From: Apostichopus japonicus
Lineage: Eukaryota; Echinodermata; Holothuroidea; Aspidochirotida; Stichopodidae
NCBI RefSeq assembly: GCF_037975245.1
Contig: NC_092564.1
Span: 4,888,484-4,950,483 of the forward strand
Reading direction: 5' to 3'
Length of the DNA stretch: 62,000 nt
The translations under genes and the position numbers were made by a program. Below the pieces are notes generated by a model. The model worked only from the letters and a program-made list of their open reading frames with translations, searched no databases and was not told where the DNA came from. Shown here one piece after another: positions 24,098 through 38,216 of this stretch (its first letter is position 1; the number at the start of each line of letters is the position of its first letter).

Positions 24098-26563
24098 ATA
24101 ATACCATATATAATACTGTATTGTATCTATTAAGGAACGCCCGAATGAGTTAATGTTGCTCTATGAGTAATAGGAACTATTATTATATCTAGAGCAAGAT
24201 GGGTGGAGGAGGGGGAGTAAATACAAAGTATGTTTTAAATTTGGAAAAAAACGTAACAATGAAAATCACCCTATCCAGGACATCACCACTAATAGTGCAT
24301 GGTGGGATGTTAATCGACAAAGATGACATTTTAGAGGAAATTCGAAACTATTTCTCCACACTTTATTCTTCAGATTATACATATATAGATGTTTTTTTTT
24401 TTTGACGGGCTCCTAAATCTAGCATTAAGTAACGACGATTCTTGCTCCTGTGAGGGTGAAGTGTCTCTTGTCGGGTGCACGCAGGTCACTTAACAATGAC
24501 AAGGCACCTGGCAACGACGGCCTTTCTGTAAATTTTTATAAGAAGTTTTTGCCCAGTATTGGTGATAAGGGGGTGGAAGCATTAAACTTAAGTTATCGTA
24601 CAGACTTCCTGTCGAATGAGAAAGCCAGAGGTATCTTAAACCTGGTAAGGATCGATTCCTTCTTGTTACAAATTATCATCCGATTACTCTATTAAATACT
24701 GATTATAAAATATAGGCGTAAAGGCTATCGCAGCTCGGCTAAAACGTGTTATCTCTAAAGTCATTACAGCCTTTTTTTCAATCGGGTTTCATGAAGGGTA
24801 TATAGATTCATAGGTGAAAATGTACACTTCGTTCTTGGATTTGATAGAATTAACTGATAAAAATAACATCGGTTTCCCTTTGTCTCCTCTTTATATTGGA
24901 TTCTGAAAATTAAGGCTTTTGAATGTCTCGAGTGGAGGTTTATTCACTCTATACACTTTCGTATTTTAATTTGGGTGAAAGTTTGAATCTATGTCGGTTA
25001 AGGTATCTTTACAGCAATTGCAACGCATGTGTTTGTTATAATGGTTTTACTTCTGGACCCCCCCCCCCCCCCATTCAGCGTGGAGGAGGATAGGGATGTC
25101 TACCGAGTCCGTATCTGTTTATAATTTGTGTTGAGATTCTGACACTGAAAAAAATATTCATAATAAGAGTATTAAAGGTATTATTATTATTGTTGGACTT
25201 GAAACTCAGGTCCTCAAAAAACGCTGATGACACAGTTCTTTGTCTAGATTGGAGTAACGAGTCGTTGATGGAATCTCTTAGTATACTCTGTAGGCGTTTA
25301 AACAGGCCTCAGGGCTGAATGTCAGTTTGGACAAATCATATTTCAAGCCACTTGACCCATATAAGCTTCGAGCACCTCCTTATGTCAAAGATTTGAAAAT
25401 TAAGGTAACAAACGGCCCCTTTAAGTATTTAGGATGTTTTTCATTGCCAGCAATGGGGATGACATGTTCAGGTTAACTTTCCAGCCCAAACCTTTCTAGT
25501 CTAAAAAATCTCTTGCATATGTGGTCTTCACGTGACCTTTCTCCCGTGGGTAGGAACTAAGGTGCGTCGGTATATCGATATACCAGGTATACCTGGAATT
25601 TCATTCATACCCAAACCGACGGTATTGCAATCTGTCACTAATGAATAAACCGAAAATACCAGGTATATCCGAAACAAACCTTGAAAACCCGGGAAAAAGT
25701 AACCGATAAAAATACCGACCCAGATAATATACGAGAACTCGAGGAAATTCCCGCTGCCGCAGTTTATCGTGTAAAACTTACCACTCCCCAACTGTAAATA
25801 TTCTTGCTGCACAATCATAGCACTTGCAAATTTTGCTTGTACTTTACCGGCAGTGTTTATATATGTTCTGTACTGTACGTTAAAATTTAAGTCATGATAT
25901 GTCATAGTTCAAGAAGGGATTAAAATTCGAGTGCTAGTAATCTTTCTATAGACATTGTTGTTTTCAAAATAATCAGCTTTTAAAATATGCTACAAATTTG
26001 GAATGCTTCATTTTATAGCTTTAACTGTTGAATCTACTTGCTGATTATACTTGGCTGAAATGTTGGGCGACGGTTTTTACGAGAGGATGACCTCACGAAA
26101 TATCAGCTGAAAACTAGTAACCGGAACTAGTAAACCGGAAACGAGTTTATGACGGTATACAGCGACAGACATTATATGGCGCGAGAAGACGTATACCAAC
26201 CATGGAGGTTCATATCACGTGGTTTGCAATATTGACGTATTTTTTAACACTTCGTCAGTTCTGCCCTGACAGATGTTTCCAATTAAAACGACGTTGTGTG
26301 AAGGGCATGATACTATAAATTATGAGATTGATTGCTTAAAAGTATTAAAAGAGAGGCGACGAAGAAGCGTGCATTCTATCTTATTTCAATCGTACATAAT
26401 AAAATTGTATTTCCTTCGACTGCACTTATCGAGTTACTTAGCAGAAGGCTGCATTAGATAATCGAAAATCTTAATACCCTCGTTTATCAAAATTTCCCGA
26501 TGTTCATCCAACGATGTTTTCCACTTTAAAAAGCTTATAAGTAATGACTAAATGTCATTTGTG

Positions 26564-26865
26564 CGACTCAGATAACAGTTAAGGGTAAAGTTACCAGTAA
26601 ATAAGGTCATCTATAGAGCAAAACTGTATGTAATCTAGTAAAGATAGTGGAAAGGTAAAGATAACAGTAATCTCCTAGTGATGCCACTTTTGGTACAAAT
26701 ATAACAGTGATCTTCTGTTAATGCCAGTTATAGGGTGAAGATATCAGTATTCTCATAGAAATGTCACTTTTAGTACACAGATAACAGGAATCTCCTGGTA
26801 ATGCCAGTTGTAGGGTGAAGATAGCAGTATGCTCCTAGTAATGCCACTGGTATATATACAGATTA
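26564..26865 (+). repeat. Tandem repeat, period about 41 bp, two alternating unit types
   Basis: Units of the form agataacagtaatctcctag, then taatgccac, alternate between a version ending cttttggtaca and one ending gttgtagggtga. About five clear units run from 26656, with weaker ones upstream, giving a dimeric period of about 82 bp. Confidence 0.7.
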
Positions 26866-27086
26866 ATAAATCGCTTTAATATCGTGATAAACTAATAAGT
26901 ATTCCAGTGTAGTTAATCCCCCCCCCCCCCCCCGAACACCCCTTTTACAATATTTTGCATTCAATATAGCACACGTGCGCATATTTCCGAAGAAACAAGT
27001 AATTTGGCTCATTTGAAAATTATTTCTCTATAATGATCTGCGTGAAGATATTAGCTACCGTACGGTTAATACACATCATACACACA

Positions 27087-27753
<667 letters not shown>

Positions 27754-28874
27754 CAAAGAGCAGCGGATAGAAATTTGTTTGCTGGCGAGTAAAGATGCCT
27801 AGTTTAAAACATCTACGAGGATTTTGGGAACAGAATATATTGACGATATATTGTGCAAGTGTAAGGGGAAATATATTTGAAGCGACACAGCATCTCCCAA
27901 CTTGCAAATAGTCTAAAGTTGCTGATGTACAATATCAATGAGCGAATGTTTTTAGAAGCCTCGGGGATGTATTGCCCTCTCAAGCAAATAATACGAACAC
28001 ACTCATGCATTGCACTAACATTTAGCAAATATATCCATCCACAACCATAGACATTCTGGCCACATCTTCTGATGATCATAAAACCTTTTTAGGATCATTT
28101 CAGACTTGCAGACTCTCTTCTTCTTTGTTTTCTTCTATGTTTGATATCTAATTTGAGAAAATACATTTTATCTTACTATTGCATGGAATTGACATTTCTT
28201 CTAACTATTGCATGGAACTATGCGAGCAAAATCGTAAAGCATTATTGGCGAGTTGCGAGCGATCAATAATTTTCTAAATGAAAATTCATCCAGTTGATTT
28301 AAAGCGATCATCTGCACTCAATCAAACATTCTGGAAACACGTACCACAATTTAGAAAACCATTAAAACATCACGTTCTATTCATTAAAAATTAACTGTTT
28401 ATTTTTTACACTTCCGTGCATGGTTGTACTGTGTTGGGTGCAACACGTAAAGTCACAAGTAATTAGCCATGTTGCTTGATTTATATTTTCTTCTATGCTG
28501 TTATAATGGTATGTACAACGTGATTACCATTCCACCGTTGACTTGCAACTTATAGACACCGAGTTTCGCAGAATTAGGCCAACGCTAAATCAGGTTGTTA
28601 GTTTACTTGCTTGATGACGGTAGTATAGCCGCCATTTTAAGTTTGAATTCTCATATTAGGTGTGTGGCGCTGCATGTATTAAAGTTAAACCAATGCTAGC
28701 TCAAATTTGACAAATATCATGTATAATCTATGTGGATATGCCTACTATACATTGAATATAGACATATACTTATTTGTGGGCGGCAGTTCTTCGGATTCTA
28801 AAAACAAGGGTTAATTTAACTGGGATAATTGGATGTTATTTCAGGAGCCATATCTGTCATAAATATGTGTATAT

Positions 28875-28947
28875 ATGTCATGAAAGTCAGAGAGCCTGAC
28901 GTTTCGATCCTTGCAGGATCTTCCTCAGAGGTAAACTGCATGAAAAT
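28875..28947. mobile_element. Penelope-like terminal fragment
   Basis: gagcctgacgtttcgatcct then tgcaggatcttcctcagagg is the kind of conserved terminal motif found in Penelope-like elements, and it resembles the segment at 13672-13730 (caggatcttctttagaggca). No coding part is visible next to it. Confidence 0.4.
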
Positions 28948-28969
28948 ATGCTATACGAACACATTCAGA

Positions 28970-29107
28970 TACAGAGATGGACATATGCGGACAGAGACAT
29001 CCATATGGACACAGAGACAGAGAGACACAGATGAATACAGAGACATAGAGACACAGATGGACACAGAGACACATATGGACAAATAGACACAGATGGACAC
29101 AGATATA
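28970..29107. repeat. Hexamer-based minisatellite (gacaca/gagaca)
   Basis: gacacagatg, gacacagaga and related steps of six bases repeat from about 28970 until a short AT tract at 29105. Frames through it are low-complexity and not called. Confidence 0.85.
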
Positions 29108-32100
29108 TATATATATATATTCTTCTCATCTGAATAATTAAGGAAATAAATAACATAACTCCTTTAATTTAAGATGGAAAAATAGTATTCCATTACTGTT
29201 CTATATGTAAATGAGGGATTCTGTGTAAACACCGGGCTCTCACTTACACTGCATGTATTACACGTCCTTTGCAGTTTCACACGTCACGAAGTTAGAGAAT
29301 ATCTTGAGGTCGTTATTATTTCACAGAATATGATAACATTGCATCAAATGTATCTATAGGTTCTCTGAACTATTATGTGACCGAATATATGAGTTCACAG
29401 ATTCGCTGTCTCAAAGTGGAATTCCGTTTTATTATACATTACACAGTCCGTCGCTATGAAAACACTCACTGCCATTAATGTTTTATTGAAAAGATCTGAA
29501 AAGTTAGGCTGCAATAATATTACTGATACCCTTAAGTGGTTGTGAAATGCATCACGATACATGGGCTATATATTTACTTGCATTCTCTTCTTAAACTGAA
29601 AGAATGATGTTTGCATTTCAAATAAGTCTTAAAAACCACCCATATGTAATAGAAAGCTACTTAAAACAGTATTGATCGTATCACTTTCCACATTTACATT
29701 AAGACGTTCGCAAAGTTACAGCTCCGGTGATCCATTATCGATATGAATTGTATGTGATAGCGACCGATTCTCATAGCCTTGAGTTATTGGTTAAAACTGG
29801 TCATGGCTTTTAAAACCGTTCATTGGTAATTATTACTCGGCTGTGGGATTGAACATGCATGGTAACACTCATTATTGAAGTAACGGTATGAAACAAATTT
29901 AAGATAGCAAAAATGACAATTAAGCGATGTTTGACATGAGTTTATTTTTTTATAGTATGTGTTTATTCGGAAAGAGAAATGAGAAGGAAGAAAAATGTGA
30001 AAGCGAATTGCAAAGAACAGTCATAACTATAAGGCAGTTTAACATAGCCTATAGCTGTAATTTAGTACAGGTTTAAACCCATAACAACATTCTACACAGA
30101 TAACTCTATAAGAATCGGGTAGTGATTACTCTTTGATTACAAGGTGACTTGCATGTGACGTCTCTGTCTTTTCGGTCGATCAACTGGAACGATGGCGCTG
30201 CAAAATTGATGACCGCGTGTTTCAACAAGTTAACCTTCATTGTTCTACTTTTAATTTGATATTCGAACGAAATTCTAAAACTTTCTCGTTTCTCTCTCCC
30301 TCTCTGCCCCCCCCCCCCCCACCACCACCCCTCTCTCTCTCGCTTTGATGTATCCATTCTATGTTTCTTTCTGTTTTCCATGAAAGAAAGAAACACCCAC
30401 ACACACAATCACAAACTGAAAACAAAGATAGAATATCAGCTTCAGGTATGTTTATAAATATTCACCGACGAGGGAGTTTATCACCTAAAGTCAACAAAAT
30501 ATTTCTACTGGAGGAAAAAATTCAGAACGCGGTTCGTCAACTACGTCACCATCTTGTTGCCTACAAATTTATATATGATAACAAAATTTTACCGTCACTA
30601 AAATGATGTGTTAAGTGAGTAACCAAAGTTAATGCCCAAACTTTATAAGCTATAGTGCAACACATATTGATTAAATGTTAAAAGTATATACAAGCAAAAT
30701 ATGATTGTCTCGTTAAAGTTCTTTTACAATTTGGCATTCGCATTTTGGCTGCTAACAAACCGCTTTTGAAATTATCTTCAAACTGATTTGAATAAAATAA
30801 TATAAATAAGAAAATTAGCAGGGTTCGACGAGGCATCGTTTCTTTTCAAAGCTTTAAGTATATTAGTGTACCAAACCCGATCATGAAAGTTTTCAGACAT
30901 TCTATCGTTAATTAAGTACGTTTTCTTTCATTCCCTGTATTTTGTCATCATCCGAGAGAAGTAGGTCTTAGATTGTGTATTTATAACAAAAACTTGCGAC
31001 AATCAACCCGTTATTCGCAGGTATTAAAAATGTCGATTCGATAACAGTTCATTATTGTGAACAAGAGAGCGTGCGACATGGAATCGGGTGGCGCTAGCCA
31101 AAAATTGAATATGACGTCATTACAAATTTCCAAACATTAAATACTCGCACAAAACTCATAATTAATGCAACGGACAGTCGGTCAATTTGAAGGTGCGGTA
31201 GTGTTTATTGGAAAAAATTACAATCTGACAAATGAGGGGATGTGTGACGTAACAAATAGTGCGTACGCGTTAAAGATCTAAGCAAGACACATCACATGCA
31301 CAGGTAACAACGTGTACCGTGGATGCCGTACAGCTTTGACCGTTAAACTTGTATGTAGTAATGCCCTATAAATGGATTCGAACGAGCATAAATAATTTCT
31401 TACACAATCATTATGCGGTGAGCGCAATCGTTTAGTTTTACACTTGATACGGTTATGTTTTGTTATAGCTTTTATCATAAGTTTTCAAATATGTCCCGTT
31501 GCAAGGAAAAGTAAAATGAATAGCGAATCAAAGAAAACATTCTGGCTAGCCTGTCAGCGACATGCAAACAACACATGTATGAAGTAGGCTACCTACTACA
31601 ACAAGGATCATACTCTTAAGTTTTGGAGTGTTCCACTTGCAAGCAAGATGTGTTTAATGAGCTGTATTATGTTTAATGACGCAAGTTACAGTGATGTCAT
31701 GATATTCTTCAAAGCAGTGTAAAATGTTTTACATGAATGTGTCTGGCTCTTTTCAAATCGCTTCAAGGGACAACCCAGTGAAGCAAAAGAAACGGGTTAA
31801 ATTACAAAACAGTTCAGTGAGCATTTGCACTCTCTCCAGATCAATGTGGTTAGTAGTAGTACTGAATACAAACATTATCACAAAAATATGGATTCACGGA
31901 TAAAGATTCACAAAAGTATGTATGTGGGTGAGTGCGTGCGTGTGTAGACGTGTGTGTGTCACGGTGTCTACGTGTACGGCATTTATGACGATATCACATT
32001 AACACAATATTGCTCCCAATTATTTAAGAGAAATTCAACTAGACTAATTATCATCAATGTACTGTGAACAATGTACTGTTATACAGCCACGTGGAAACAT

Positions 32101-32978
32101 TTTTACACGGAGAAGTTTAATTGTCTAACTATGAAAGAAAAAGAAAAATGACCTTCAGTGTCTGGAAATAATTTGCAGACGGAATCAGAGGCTAATGGAA
32201 CGTAATTTTCAGTAACATCGGCTTAGTTTACCTTACCATGTAGAACTAATTACTTATGACCCTGTAAACATATTTACTCTGCTTTTTGAATTCAATGTAA
32301 CCGGATAAGCAATATATATTTTGAGAGTTTGCCTGACCCGAGCCAGTAAAGTTGTCAACAAATCAATGCATTTGAACTTGGCTGGAGTCTTGGTGCTTCA
32401 GTAAATCTTAGTGGCGACTAATTTCTAACTTTACGTAAATCTAATTGAATCCATTAATGTAAAATATTTAGTCGTGGATCAATTTTTCCTTTGACAGAAG
32501 GTACCGCTAAAGGTCAGTGGTGTGCACAGGACATCTCCCCCCCCCCCCACACCTTCTGGATTGATTTAAGTAAAAGCCTGAGCTTTTGTGGAATTGGCCA
32601 AATAGCGAATGAATGATTTTATAAAGGAGGGGACTGTATTGGGGTCATTGAAGTCTGCTCGAATAGGGGTGTATAGGGGTCTTCCCCTAGAAATAAAATA
32701 AAGAAAGAGGAGTCAGATGGTGCATTTTGAGTCATATTTAGACTAGAATTTAGGTCTTTATAAGTAACTCTAAACTAAAGGTTGTGCTAATATATAAACA
32801 ACGTTTGCTAGACCCACAGGAGATGACAAGGGGCTTAATGGGGAACTTAACATGATAGGGGTAGTAACATTGGTACCGGTGGCCATGTGAGAACTTATTT
32901 GACAGCGCGGTTTCTTACAAGCAGTCACCTTCTCGAGTATTTTGGGTTGTAGGAAGTCTGGATGAAGTAAGACCACCC

Positions 32979-33170
32979 GAGAACTGAAGATATGTGTAAT
33001 TCCAACAAATCCAGTTGTTCAGGATTTGTTGGAATTACAAATATCCTCAGTTCTTACTGTAAACTTAATAGCACATGCTACCGATTTATCAGATTTGTCA
33101 ACACGATCCAGTTTTAACTGTGGTATACACAACTTTAGATTTACAGTAGTTGTTGTAATCTCTGTGTGAA
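32979..33170. repeat. Foldback element, copy 2
   Basis: The left arm 32979-33012 (gagaactgaagatatgtgta...) and right arm 33022-33055 (ggatttgttggaattac...) pair over about 34 bases. The sequence downstream to about 33170 (ctaccgatttatcagatttg, and gtgtgaatcgg at its end) repeats that of the copy at 1333-1590. Here the left outer arm is shorter, as if truncated. Confidence 0.75.
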
Positions 33171-34150
33171 TCGGCTGGTAAGACGGTTTCTAAGATTGTG
33201 GGGGGGGGGGGTGGAGGGGAGAGTTGGGGTTGGTATAAGGCCAGTAGAGGAAGCGGACTAATATTTCAGCTAGATATACATATAGTTACTGATAACACGA
33301 CGGCAAGACAGAAACCTCTCGCATTTTCATTCTCTTTGAACGAGTGAGACAATTACACGAATCACGTGAGAGTCGCATCCCGCCAAACAAATTAACTGTA
33401 GGCCCAAATGGAATCGGTTTTCAACTCTTAAAACACATGAACTATATATACTCGAAATGCAAGACGCTGAAGTTCATGAGAAATATCTCATTTCCTGAAA
33501 CTGAAAGTCCAACATGTACCAAAACCTATAGTGGAAATCCAATAAAAGAAATAAACGGAAGCAACATATCAATCGCCAGGTTGGATCCAAGACCTGCATG
33601 CAAATACAGCATTAGGCTACTATTTTTGAAAATGAGAATCCGTATTTGAAAGTGATTACCATCAACGAAAAGTAGAAAACATTGTTAATAATTTGATATA
33701 TTGGAAATTGATTGGTTTCTTTTAAGGCGGTTGATTGAGTCACATTTCTAGAGATACTTTTCTATATAGCCTCCTTCATGTAATATATTTCATTCGAGCA
33801 CCTTAAGGCATTAGTCGGTATATCCCAATTCATGTGTTAACGGAGTAAAAGCATAATTTGAAAGCTGACTTTGATGAAAACCGTAACATCTATATTCTGC
33901 CTAAAGTTATACACTTTAAAAAATTAAAAAATAAAGCTATAGCCTATACCAATCATGAAGTTGATCGATCGAATGTCATCACGTGACAATGAATGAAAGT
34001 GGGATCGGGGAAAATTGCTAGAAATGTCTCCTCTATATATATCCTTTGAACAATTGCTTGTGAACTAAATGAAACTTGTAACGATTTGATTATATATTAT
34101 AAATAACAGCTTTAAATTATATTCGTTCTTTATCTTTCTTTTTGTATTAG

Positions 34151-34361
34151 AACGGCATCAGCGGTCCCTTCTGGTATGCAGCCGGCGCGACAATCCCTTT
34201 ACTGCTCTTTGCAACAATCTCCGTGCAATTAAAAACCCGAGCACCAGGAGCGAAAACCTTCCTTCAAGTAATTCAAGCTCGCTTCGGGAGTAGAACTCAT
34301 CTGATATTCTGCTTCTTTGCAATCTTGACTAATGTCATTGTCACATCAATGTTGATGCTCG
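34151..34361 (+). CDS. DUR3-like symporter, exon B
   Basis: Enters in phase 0 and leaves in phase 1 (70 codons plus one base). It encodes SGPFWYAAGATIPLLLFATI, then a basic turn (QLKTRAPGAKTFLQVIQARFG) and a helix around LIFCFFAILTNVIVTSMLML. This is the third and fourth conserved helix region of the DUR3 subfamily, where the RAP...T.L..I.AR.G turn is typical. Acceptor ttttgtattag, donor ctcg|gtaagt. Confidence 0.95.
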
Positions 34362-34837
34362 GTAAGTTGTTCTCGTTGTTGTTGGTTGCTATCGTTTCCA
34401 CAATTTGAATACAGACTTATGTAAACTCAAGAAAACTGTCATTGATTGAGGTGTGTTTCAACGGCCAGCAGTGAGGATATTGTGGAAACGTTTTTCCCCC
34501 TTTCAACTTTCAACAGCAAAGAAATACATTTTCACCTGGAATATATCCTTTTCATACGGATCCGTAATAAATTATCAATGAATCTACACGACTCCATACG
34601 TTCTGGTTAACATCGGCAGCAATTTTTAGTCGTTATGATTCATAATATCTCATTTCGTAGCACCTAAGAACTGAGATTTTTACTGAATAATCCAATGTAG
34701 GTATTAGGTTTTGGAGGGGGGGGGGGGGGGAAACGAATCTGTAACGGTTTTATCTTGATTTGCCTATTTTATTAGCTACATTATACACGTTGGATTGTAA
34801 ATGTCGTCACTCATGACCACCTCGTGTAATATTTACT

Positions 34838-34927
34838 CATAATAATGTATCCCTCAATACAAAATAAGAGATCTCTGTGGTGCACCACATAGATCTCTTA
34901 GTTTTTATTGAGGGATATATTATTATG
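34838..34927. repeat. 90-bp near-perfect palindrome
   Basis: Two 45-base arms, 34838-34882 and 34883-34927, meet with no spacer at tgtggtg|caccaca. Only about four mismatched positions are seen along the arms (for example gagatctctg against the gagatctatg complement). It lies in the intron between exons B and C. It could be a very recent foldback insertion or a small-RNA hairpin precursor. Confidence 0.85.
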
Positions 34928-35380
34928 GTTACATTATGATCACAGTTACGCTTGAGCGATTTTCAAAGGAAAATGCATTTCCATGCATGAACAACAACAA
35001 AACGCCATTTCCATAATAATAACAATATTTTCTATAGATATCTGAGAGCGAAGATATTCAAGATTTCTTTCAGTGTGTTCCTAAGTTATCACGATATGAA
35101 ACTAGGCACCTCGCTGGTTACACTGTACGTCCTATAGTTTCTTTTCCTTTGTTTTTTTAAAGCTTGGAGGTTAGTACGATTATTTCGTATTTTCGGCTGC
35201 GATTTGACATCAAATTATTTTGTCCTGTACCTGTTCCTCCGGTCGAGTCACCGGCAGCATGTACTATCACCCAACCAGTGTATCCAAACGTTACACCAAA
35301 ATGCACCTTTTTACCATCTTATTTTGCTTTTAATCACAAACGCTATGTGTTGTATTTTTTGTTTTGTTACTCTATTGCAG

Positions 35381-35590
35381 GCGGGTGTGCTGTTCTAACA
35401 CACATTGTGGAAGATTTAGAATTGGAATTTGCAGCAATGGTTTTAGTCGCAATTATCGGGGGTTACACTTTCATCGGTGGACTGGGTGCGACCTTTTATA
35501 TGTCATATTTCAACACGTCGGTAATCTTTGCAATTCTGCTCGTGTTCATGGTACAGATCTACCACAATCCCGGGGGAAATGGAGCTCTAG
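35381..35590 (+). CDS. DUR3-like symporter, exon C
   Basis: Completes the split Gly codon and leaves in phase 1. It encodes the short loop GGCAVLTHIVEDLELEF, then two helices, AAMVLVAIIGGYTFIGGLGA and TSVIFAILLVFMVQIY. Y-T-x-x-G-G-L-x-A-T-F is a signature of this superfamily branch. Acceptor ctattgcag, donor ctag|gtaact, directly followed by AT-repeat sequence at 35595-35663, so the donor borders a microsatellite. Confidence 0.95.
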
Positions 35591-35594
35591 GTAA

Positions 35595-35608
35595 CTATAT
35601 ATATATAC

Positions 35609-35663
<55 letters not shown>
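35595..35663. repeat. AT microsatellite next to the exon C donor
   Basis: (AT)n with two c interruptions begins within five bases of the splice donor GT at 35591. Confidence 0.95.
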
Positions 35664-35665
<2 letters not shown>

Positions 35666-36482
35666 TATGCTTTGATATATTGTCTATTCTCTTTTAGAAA
35701 AAAAGTGCACTTATATATAACGAAAGCGAGTCCAGTTCAAAGGAATTGAAGTGTTTTTATTTTTTGCTAAATCCATTGTAGTGGAAGTTCAAGGTGACAC
35801 TGTTTAGATTGTCAATTAAAGGAGTGCGTTATGTACAGGCATTTATCATACAGCATATCATGTTTAACATATCTTAACTTTAACAATATCATATCACATT
35901 TTTTTTGTCAATTTAAAACTTTTAGCAACTTGACCTAATAGTATACTCCCCAATCCAACTGTCAGCTAGTCTGCACCTCTCGTTGCGGAATCGTTATGTT
36001 TCAATCACAAATTTCTAAACGCCTCAAAAAAACTTTCAATCTTACTGATTTTTTGGACCATCAGTAGTTTATTGCATCTTCTTCAACATCCAAGCAAATA
36101 AATTATATCTGTGAAGACATGCACACCACCCCCTCATCCCATCCCCCTTCCCAAGAAAAAGGTCACTTCAGTTGATTTTTTTACTACTCTCATTTTGATA
36201 TGGAATCTGTAAGGCGATATTTCTACAATACGACAACGTTTCAATTTATTCGTTTGAAACAAAAACGAAGAAGAGAAGAAAAAAACATAAAAGTGTGGTG
36301 GCTAAGGTGATGTTATAGCTAGTTTTTGGACAGTTCAACCTTAACCCATGGAGAGGTGGCAGTCTTTCACAATAAAGGCTTAGTCTACCAGTTTAATATG
36401 CAATGTTATACATGACATATTAATTGTTAATAGTAAAGTGATGACCTTGCCTCACTAATTTGTTTATCTTTGTTTTCTACAG

Positions 36483-36605
36483 GGTCTATCAACAGAGTTT
36501 ACAGTTTGCTTAATTGCTCGGAGGGTCCACCCGGCAATCAGGAAAATAGCTACCTAACATTTATATCTCTGGATGGTTTTATTTTTGGAATAATAAATGT
36601 TGTAG
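36483..36605 (+). CDS. DUR3-like symporter, exon D
   Basis: Phase 1 at both ends. It encodes SINRVYSLLNCSEGPPGNQE then NSYLTFISLDGFIFGIINVV, matching the DUR3 loop and the G-x-I-F-G-I-I-N helix that leads into the highly conserved G-N-F-G-T-V-F motif of the next exon. Acceptor tgttttctacag, donor gtag|gtgagg. A Cys in the loop (NCSEG) may be extracellular. Confidence 0.94.
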
Positions 36606-36820
36606 GTGAGGATATTGATTCATACAATTATATATATATTAGTTATATTGTCACAAGATTGCTTGCTTATTAAAAACGACACCACTCCTGGGATACGAAA
36701 AATTGTTTCACTTTTGGGTTTCAACAAAATTTCTATACGCCATGGGTGTTGTGGTTTGGGTTCCTATCTGTGTTTCTATTTCCCACCCCAATACGTCCCC
36801 CTTCTCCTTTTCTTTTATCC

Positions 36821-37105
36821 CAGGCGCGTAGCCAAGGAGGGGGGGGGCGAAGGGGGCAGCCGCCCCCCTTGAGCATAATTTTTTTTTAATGTTTTTATGA
36901 TATCGCTAGTATTTTCAAAAGAGAAAATGCTAAGATGCAACTTACAAGGCCTGGGAAGTGCCTTTTCCAGCGATCTGGGAGGCATTCTAAACCAACATTT
37001 TCTTGTACGCTTCGCGCCAATTATGGTGGCGCTACGCTTAGATAGTTTTCAATGCCGAATCTACAGTTTCGCCCCTCCCTTGGCAAATTCCTGGCTACGC
37101 GCCTG
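36821..37105. mobile_element. hAT-like MITE (target duplication ttttatcc)
   Basis: The termini caggcgcgtagcca and tggctacgcgcctg are perfect inverted repeats, with the exact 8-bp duplication ttttatcc at 36813-36820 and 37106-37113. The inside carries, in reverse, the motif gtacgcttcgcgccaa...ggtggcgctacgcttaga found in the 5497, 51563 and 52654 elements. No ORF of its own. Confidence 0.95.
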
Positions 37106-38216
37106 TTTTATCCCTTCCACTCCATATCCTTCACCCCCCCCCATCCCCCTGCACCACCCAAGTTCCTACTTCGTCATTTTGTCCTTCCAGATTCAGAATC
37201 CTCTCAACTTCCTTCTCTTTCTAACATCATGCTCTTTCCCTTCTTTCTGCGGATCCGCCTCAGTCAGGATTTTCTCTGTATTCAATAATTCATCTTCAAC
37301 TGTTAATTCCTTCACGTCTGTTATGTATGTTTCCATCATTATGTTTGGCAAAACTGAAACCACAGTCCTCGGGTACTCAACGATATTAGGTTCTCGCAAA
37401 TGCAAGCAGGTGAACAGTTAAAAACAGATTTCCATTCTACAAGTTCTTGCATGAAATATGTTCTCTTCATTTACTAATGGACCAGGGCGATGAGGTCATT
37501 TTCTTTTTAATTCAAGAAATGGATCTGTAAATATCTTTGTAACTCTCGGTGTTAACAGAATCTCGAAAAAACGATGTTTGTTTTGGACTTTAGCCATCTG
37601 TATTTATTTAAAGTTAGTATTTCTACAAGCAAGAAATTACACATGAGTAAGTGAAAAACTGTTGGTTCTATATACTTACTGAAAAAATTGAAATAATATC
37701 ACCGTCATCTTTTACAAAAAAAAAACGATGCTATCTATATAGAGTACTTTGTTTTAAGAACTAAATGCAAAACAAACATTAATTAATCCTTATGCAACCG
37801 TTATATCTTTCAAACTGATTAACAAAATCCTTTTTAAATTCATGAAATGGACAACTAAACCCTGCCTAAGGACTTATGCAAAGTACATGTGGGTGAATAA
37901 AATAAAATAACTTGGATGAGGCGATAATGTTAAACGATAAATGAAGCTACACTGTATTCCTTTAAAATATGTGACTTAAATAAGATCGTACTTTGCAATT
38001 TTGTATAAGTACCACTCACTTTAAAAAGTATTGTTGTCTTAGCTCATAATTCCTTTGAAGGTTTTCTAGAATTTTACGAAAGTTTCAGCATCCCCTTAGG
38101 AAGGCAATCATCCTTAAGAATCAAGCCGAATGTGAAAAAGTTGCTGCCCATTAAGTCACTTGAATATGAAAAGCATTACCCAAATGTTATCATTATTATG
38201 GAGTGGATTATGGAGT

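Larger units (their letters stand above)
21600..25520 (+). mobile_element. Decayed L1/Tx1-like LINE (ORF1 and ORF2 remnants)
   Basis: ORF1 remnant at 21600-22075: a coiled/RRM-type region with RRNKFRLVGL, IERTHRDGRK and, after frameshifts, ALRDKDLYIVDDLTK. ORF2 endonuclease remnants at 22440-22610 (FNARGNLTR, YLRRRNPDIILF) and 23240-23600 (GDFNFVF-like, GYWTFNNDFLNDT). Linker at 23700-23800 (KERAKERLKHEDVLITKIRG). Reverse transcriptase at 24190-25450 (RWVEEG, EEIRNYFSTLYSSD, NDKAPGNDGLSVNFYKKFLP, a decayed ADDTVLCLDWS, NGPFKYLG). Many stops and frameshifts make it inactive. Same strand as the host gene. A hAT-like element is inserted at 22718-23085 and an A/AT-rich tract at about 23957-24097. 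Ends are approximate. Confidence 0.85.

Noticed and set aside
25583-25596. Perfect 14-bp palindrome ccaggtatacctgg
   Set aside because: Too short and isolated to assign a regulatory role.
33344-33649. 101-codon open frame
   Set aside because: Begins with GTG, no family signature, no matching splice phase with the symporter exons.
35164-35664. 166-codon uninterrupted frame across exon C
   Set aside because: Only 35381-35590 has family similarity and splice borders; the upstream part is intron and the downstream part is AT repeat.
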